From NCBI GenBank assembly GCA_030844625.1, contig JAUUNJ010000109.1:1-7818 (forward strand): a stretch of DNA of 7,818 nucleotides, read 5' to 3'. The notes beneath the pieces were generated by a model. It had not been told where the DNA came from and did no database searches. It was given only the letters and a program-made list of their open reading frames with translations. The stretch's first letter is position 1. Every line of letters begins with the position of its first letter. Shown piece by piece: positions 6,621 to 7,818 of the stretch. A program made the position numbers and the translations under genes. This DNA is from Roseburia sp. (GTDB lineage: Bacteria > Bacillota > Clostridia > Lachnospirales > Lachnospiraceae).

Positions 6621-7818
6621 TTGGAAAGAAAACCGTTTTTTGAAGTTTTCCCAACATTAAAATTAAATGATGATTTAAAAGATATGTTTGAGAATGTGGA
6701 GGTTACAAGGGTGACCTCTAATGTACAGCATGATAAAATACGAATTTATATGGAAAGCAGCAGACTTATTGAAAAGTCTGCTATTTTCACTGTACAAGAA
6801 GAAATATCCAAAAATCTGAGAGCGGGAAAACGGATTTCCATAGAGATCATAGAGAAATATCATTTGTCGGAACAGTATACAACAGAGAATTTATTAGAAG
6901 CCTATAAGGATAGTATTGTACTGGAGTTAAACAAAAAAAGTCCTATTGTTTCTACTATGTTTAAAAAGGCTCCGGCACGTTTTGACAATAGTGGAAAGTT
7001 AATTATAGACTTGGAGGCAAATATTATATCTGAGTCAAGAATGAAAATTTTAAAAGATACTGTGGAAAGTATTTTTAAAAACAGATTTGGTATGCCATTG
7101 GAAGTTGTGATTGCAAAAAAAAGAGTGGAAACAAACAGATTTGCAAAACAAAATGCCAGAAGACTTCAGAATGAGGTGGATGTACTTCTTAACAGAGAAC
7201 GACCGGAAAGAAATAAAAAGGAAGAGAAAAAAGAAGAACAGAAACCAAAGACTACAGTAATCAGAAAAGCAAGCCGCTCGGACAATCCTGAGGTGGTATA
7301 TGGCAGGGATTTTAAGTTTGAAAGTGATACTAATTTAAGTGATATTTTTGAGGGAACAGGAGAAACAATTGTCAAAGGTCAGATTATGACCATGGATGAA
7401 AGGGAGACAAGAACAGGAAAATATATTGTAACTCTTGAAATTACAGATTTTACAGACAGTATTGCTGTTAAAATATTTCTTGCAGATGAAAATGTGCTTG
7501 CAGACTTTAAGAAGAAGGTGAAAAAGGGCGTTTTTGTGAGAATCAAAGGAGTTGCTCTTTATGATACATATGACAAGCAGGTTGAAATCAGCAGAGTTGA
7601 TGGAATGAAATTAATTCCTGCATTTTCCACAGAGAAGCGTCAGGATACTGCGGTGGACAAGAGAGTAGAATTACACTGTCACACAAAGATGAGTGATATG
7701 GATGGCGTTAGTGAATGCAGAAAAATTGTGCGACGTGCCTATGAATGGGGACACAAAGCCATTGCCATAACAGATCACGGTGTAGTTCAGGCATTCCCGG
7801 ATGCATGGCATGAGTACT
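6621..7818 (+). CDS. polC: DNA polymerase III alpha subunit, PolC (Gram-positive type), 3'-truncated by window edge
   Basis: Replicative DNA polymerase of Firmicutes, with built-in 3'-5' exonuclease; the full protein is usually about 1,400 residues or more. The frame is open from the probable TTG start at 6621 to the window end, 399 residues. The N-terminal domain is about 1-190. A highly charged, low-complexity linker rich in Lys and Glu follows (about 191-220). An OB-fold lies at about 248-331, with VKGQIM, TLEITDFTDSIAVKIF and VKKGVFVRIKG. The first part of the PHP domain begins at Val349, with ELHCHTKMSDMDG (350-362; metal-motif His352 and His354) and AIAITDHGVVQAFPDA (380-395; Asp385, His386). 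This order, N-terminal domain then OB-fold then PHP, marks PolC rather than DnaE. The exonuclease, palm and fingers are outside the window. The start could instead be GTG at 6612, adding three residues and overlapping ispG by 8 bases. Confidence 0.95.
   Translation, partial: MERKPFFEVFPTLKLNDDLKDMFENVEVTRVTSNVQHDKIRIYMESSRLIEKSAIFTVQEEISKNLRAGKRISIEIIEKYHLSEQYTTENLLEAYKDSIVLELNKKSPIVSTMFKKAPARFDNSGKLIIDLEANIISESRMKILKDTVESIFKNRFGMPLEVVIAKKRVETNRFAKQNARRLQNEVDVLLNRERPERNKKEEKKEEQKPKTTVIRKASRSDNPEVVYGRDFKFESDTNLSDIFEGTGETIVKGQIMTMDERETRTGKYIVTLEITDFTDSIAVKIFLADENVLADFKKKVKKGVFVRIKGVALYDTYDKQVEISRVDGMKLIPAFSTEKRQDTAVDKRVELHCHTKMSDMDGVSECRKIVRRAYEWGHKAIAITDHGVVQAFPDAWHEY

Noticed and set aside
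1..7818. A novel defence, mobile or biosynthetic system
   Set aside because: Every substantial reading frame belongs to a well-known housekeeping family in a known Firmicutes gene order, with no foreign-looking segment, repeats or mobile-element hallmarks.

Overview
This window is a co-oriented housekeeping gene cluster from a low-GC Gram-positive bacterium of the class Clostridia, most likely Lachnospiraceae-like. That placement is inferred from the AT-rich base composition, the strong AGGAGG-type ribosome binding sites, the replicative polymerase being PolC, and the gene order. All genes lie on the + strand in the order pyrH (3' part), frr, uppS, cdsA, dxr, rseP, ispG, polC (5' part). I see no tRNA, rRNA, CRISPR array, insertion sequence, attachment site or minus-strand gene. 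No gap without a gene exceeds about 106 bases.

Layout: 1-625 is the end of UMP kinase. 732-1286 is ribosome recycling factor. A 9-bp inverted repeat with a short T-run (1305-1339) separates frr from uppS and may act as a leaky terminator or attenuator. 1386-2120 is UppS, 2206-3030 CdsA, 3040-4182 Dxr and 4186-5487 the site-2 protease RseP. The last three sit within 3-9 bases of each other and are almost certainly co-transcribed. A 76-base leader with a 10-bp stem-loop precedes ispG (5564-6619). polC starts one base after the ispG stop, probably at a TTG codon (6621), and runs off the window after 399 residues, just inside its PHP domain.

How the genes fit together: frr serves translation (ribosome recycling) and pyrH makes UDP for nucleotide synthesis. 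Dxr and IspG are two steps of the MEP isoprenoid pathway, and UppS turns its C5 products into the undecaprenyl lipid carrier for the cell wall. CdsA makes CDP-diacylglycerol for phospholipids, RseP is a membrane protease, and PolC is the replicative polymerase. The cluster therefore couples envelope lipid supply to growth genes. It matches the well-known Firmicutes pyrH-frr-uppS-cdsA-dxr-rasP-(proS)-polC arrangement, with ispG where Bacillus subtilis has proS.

All intact proteins have normal family lengths and the diagnostic residues I checked, with no frameshifts. I found no previously undescribed system. The points worth a second look are small: two intergenic stem-loops, the weak start of polC, and a tandem-PDZ RseP.
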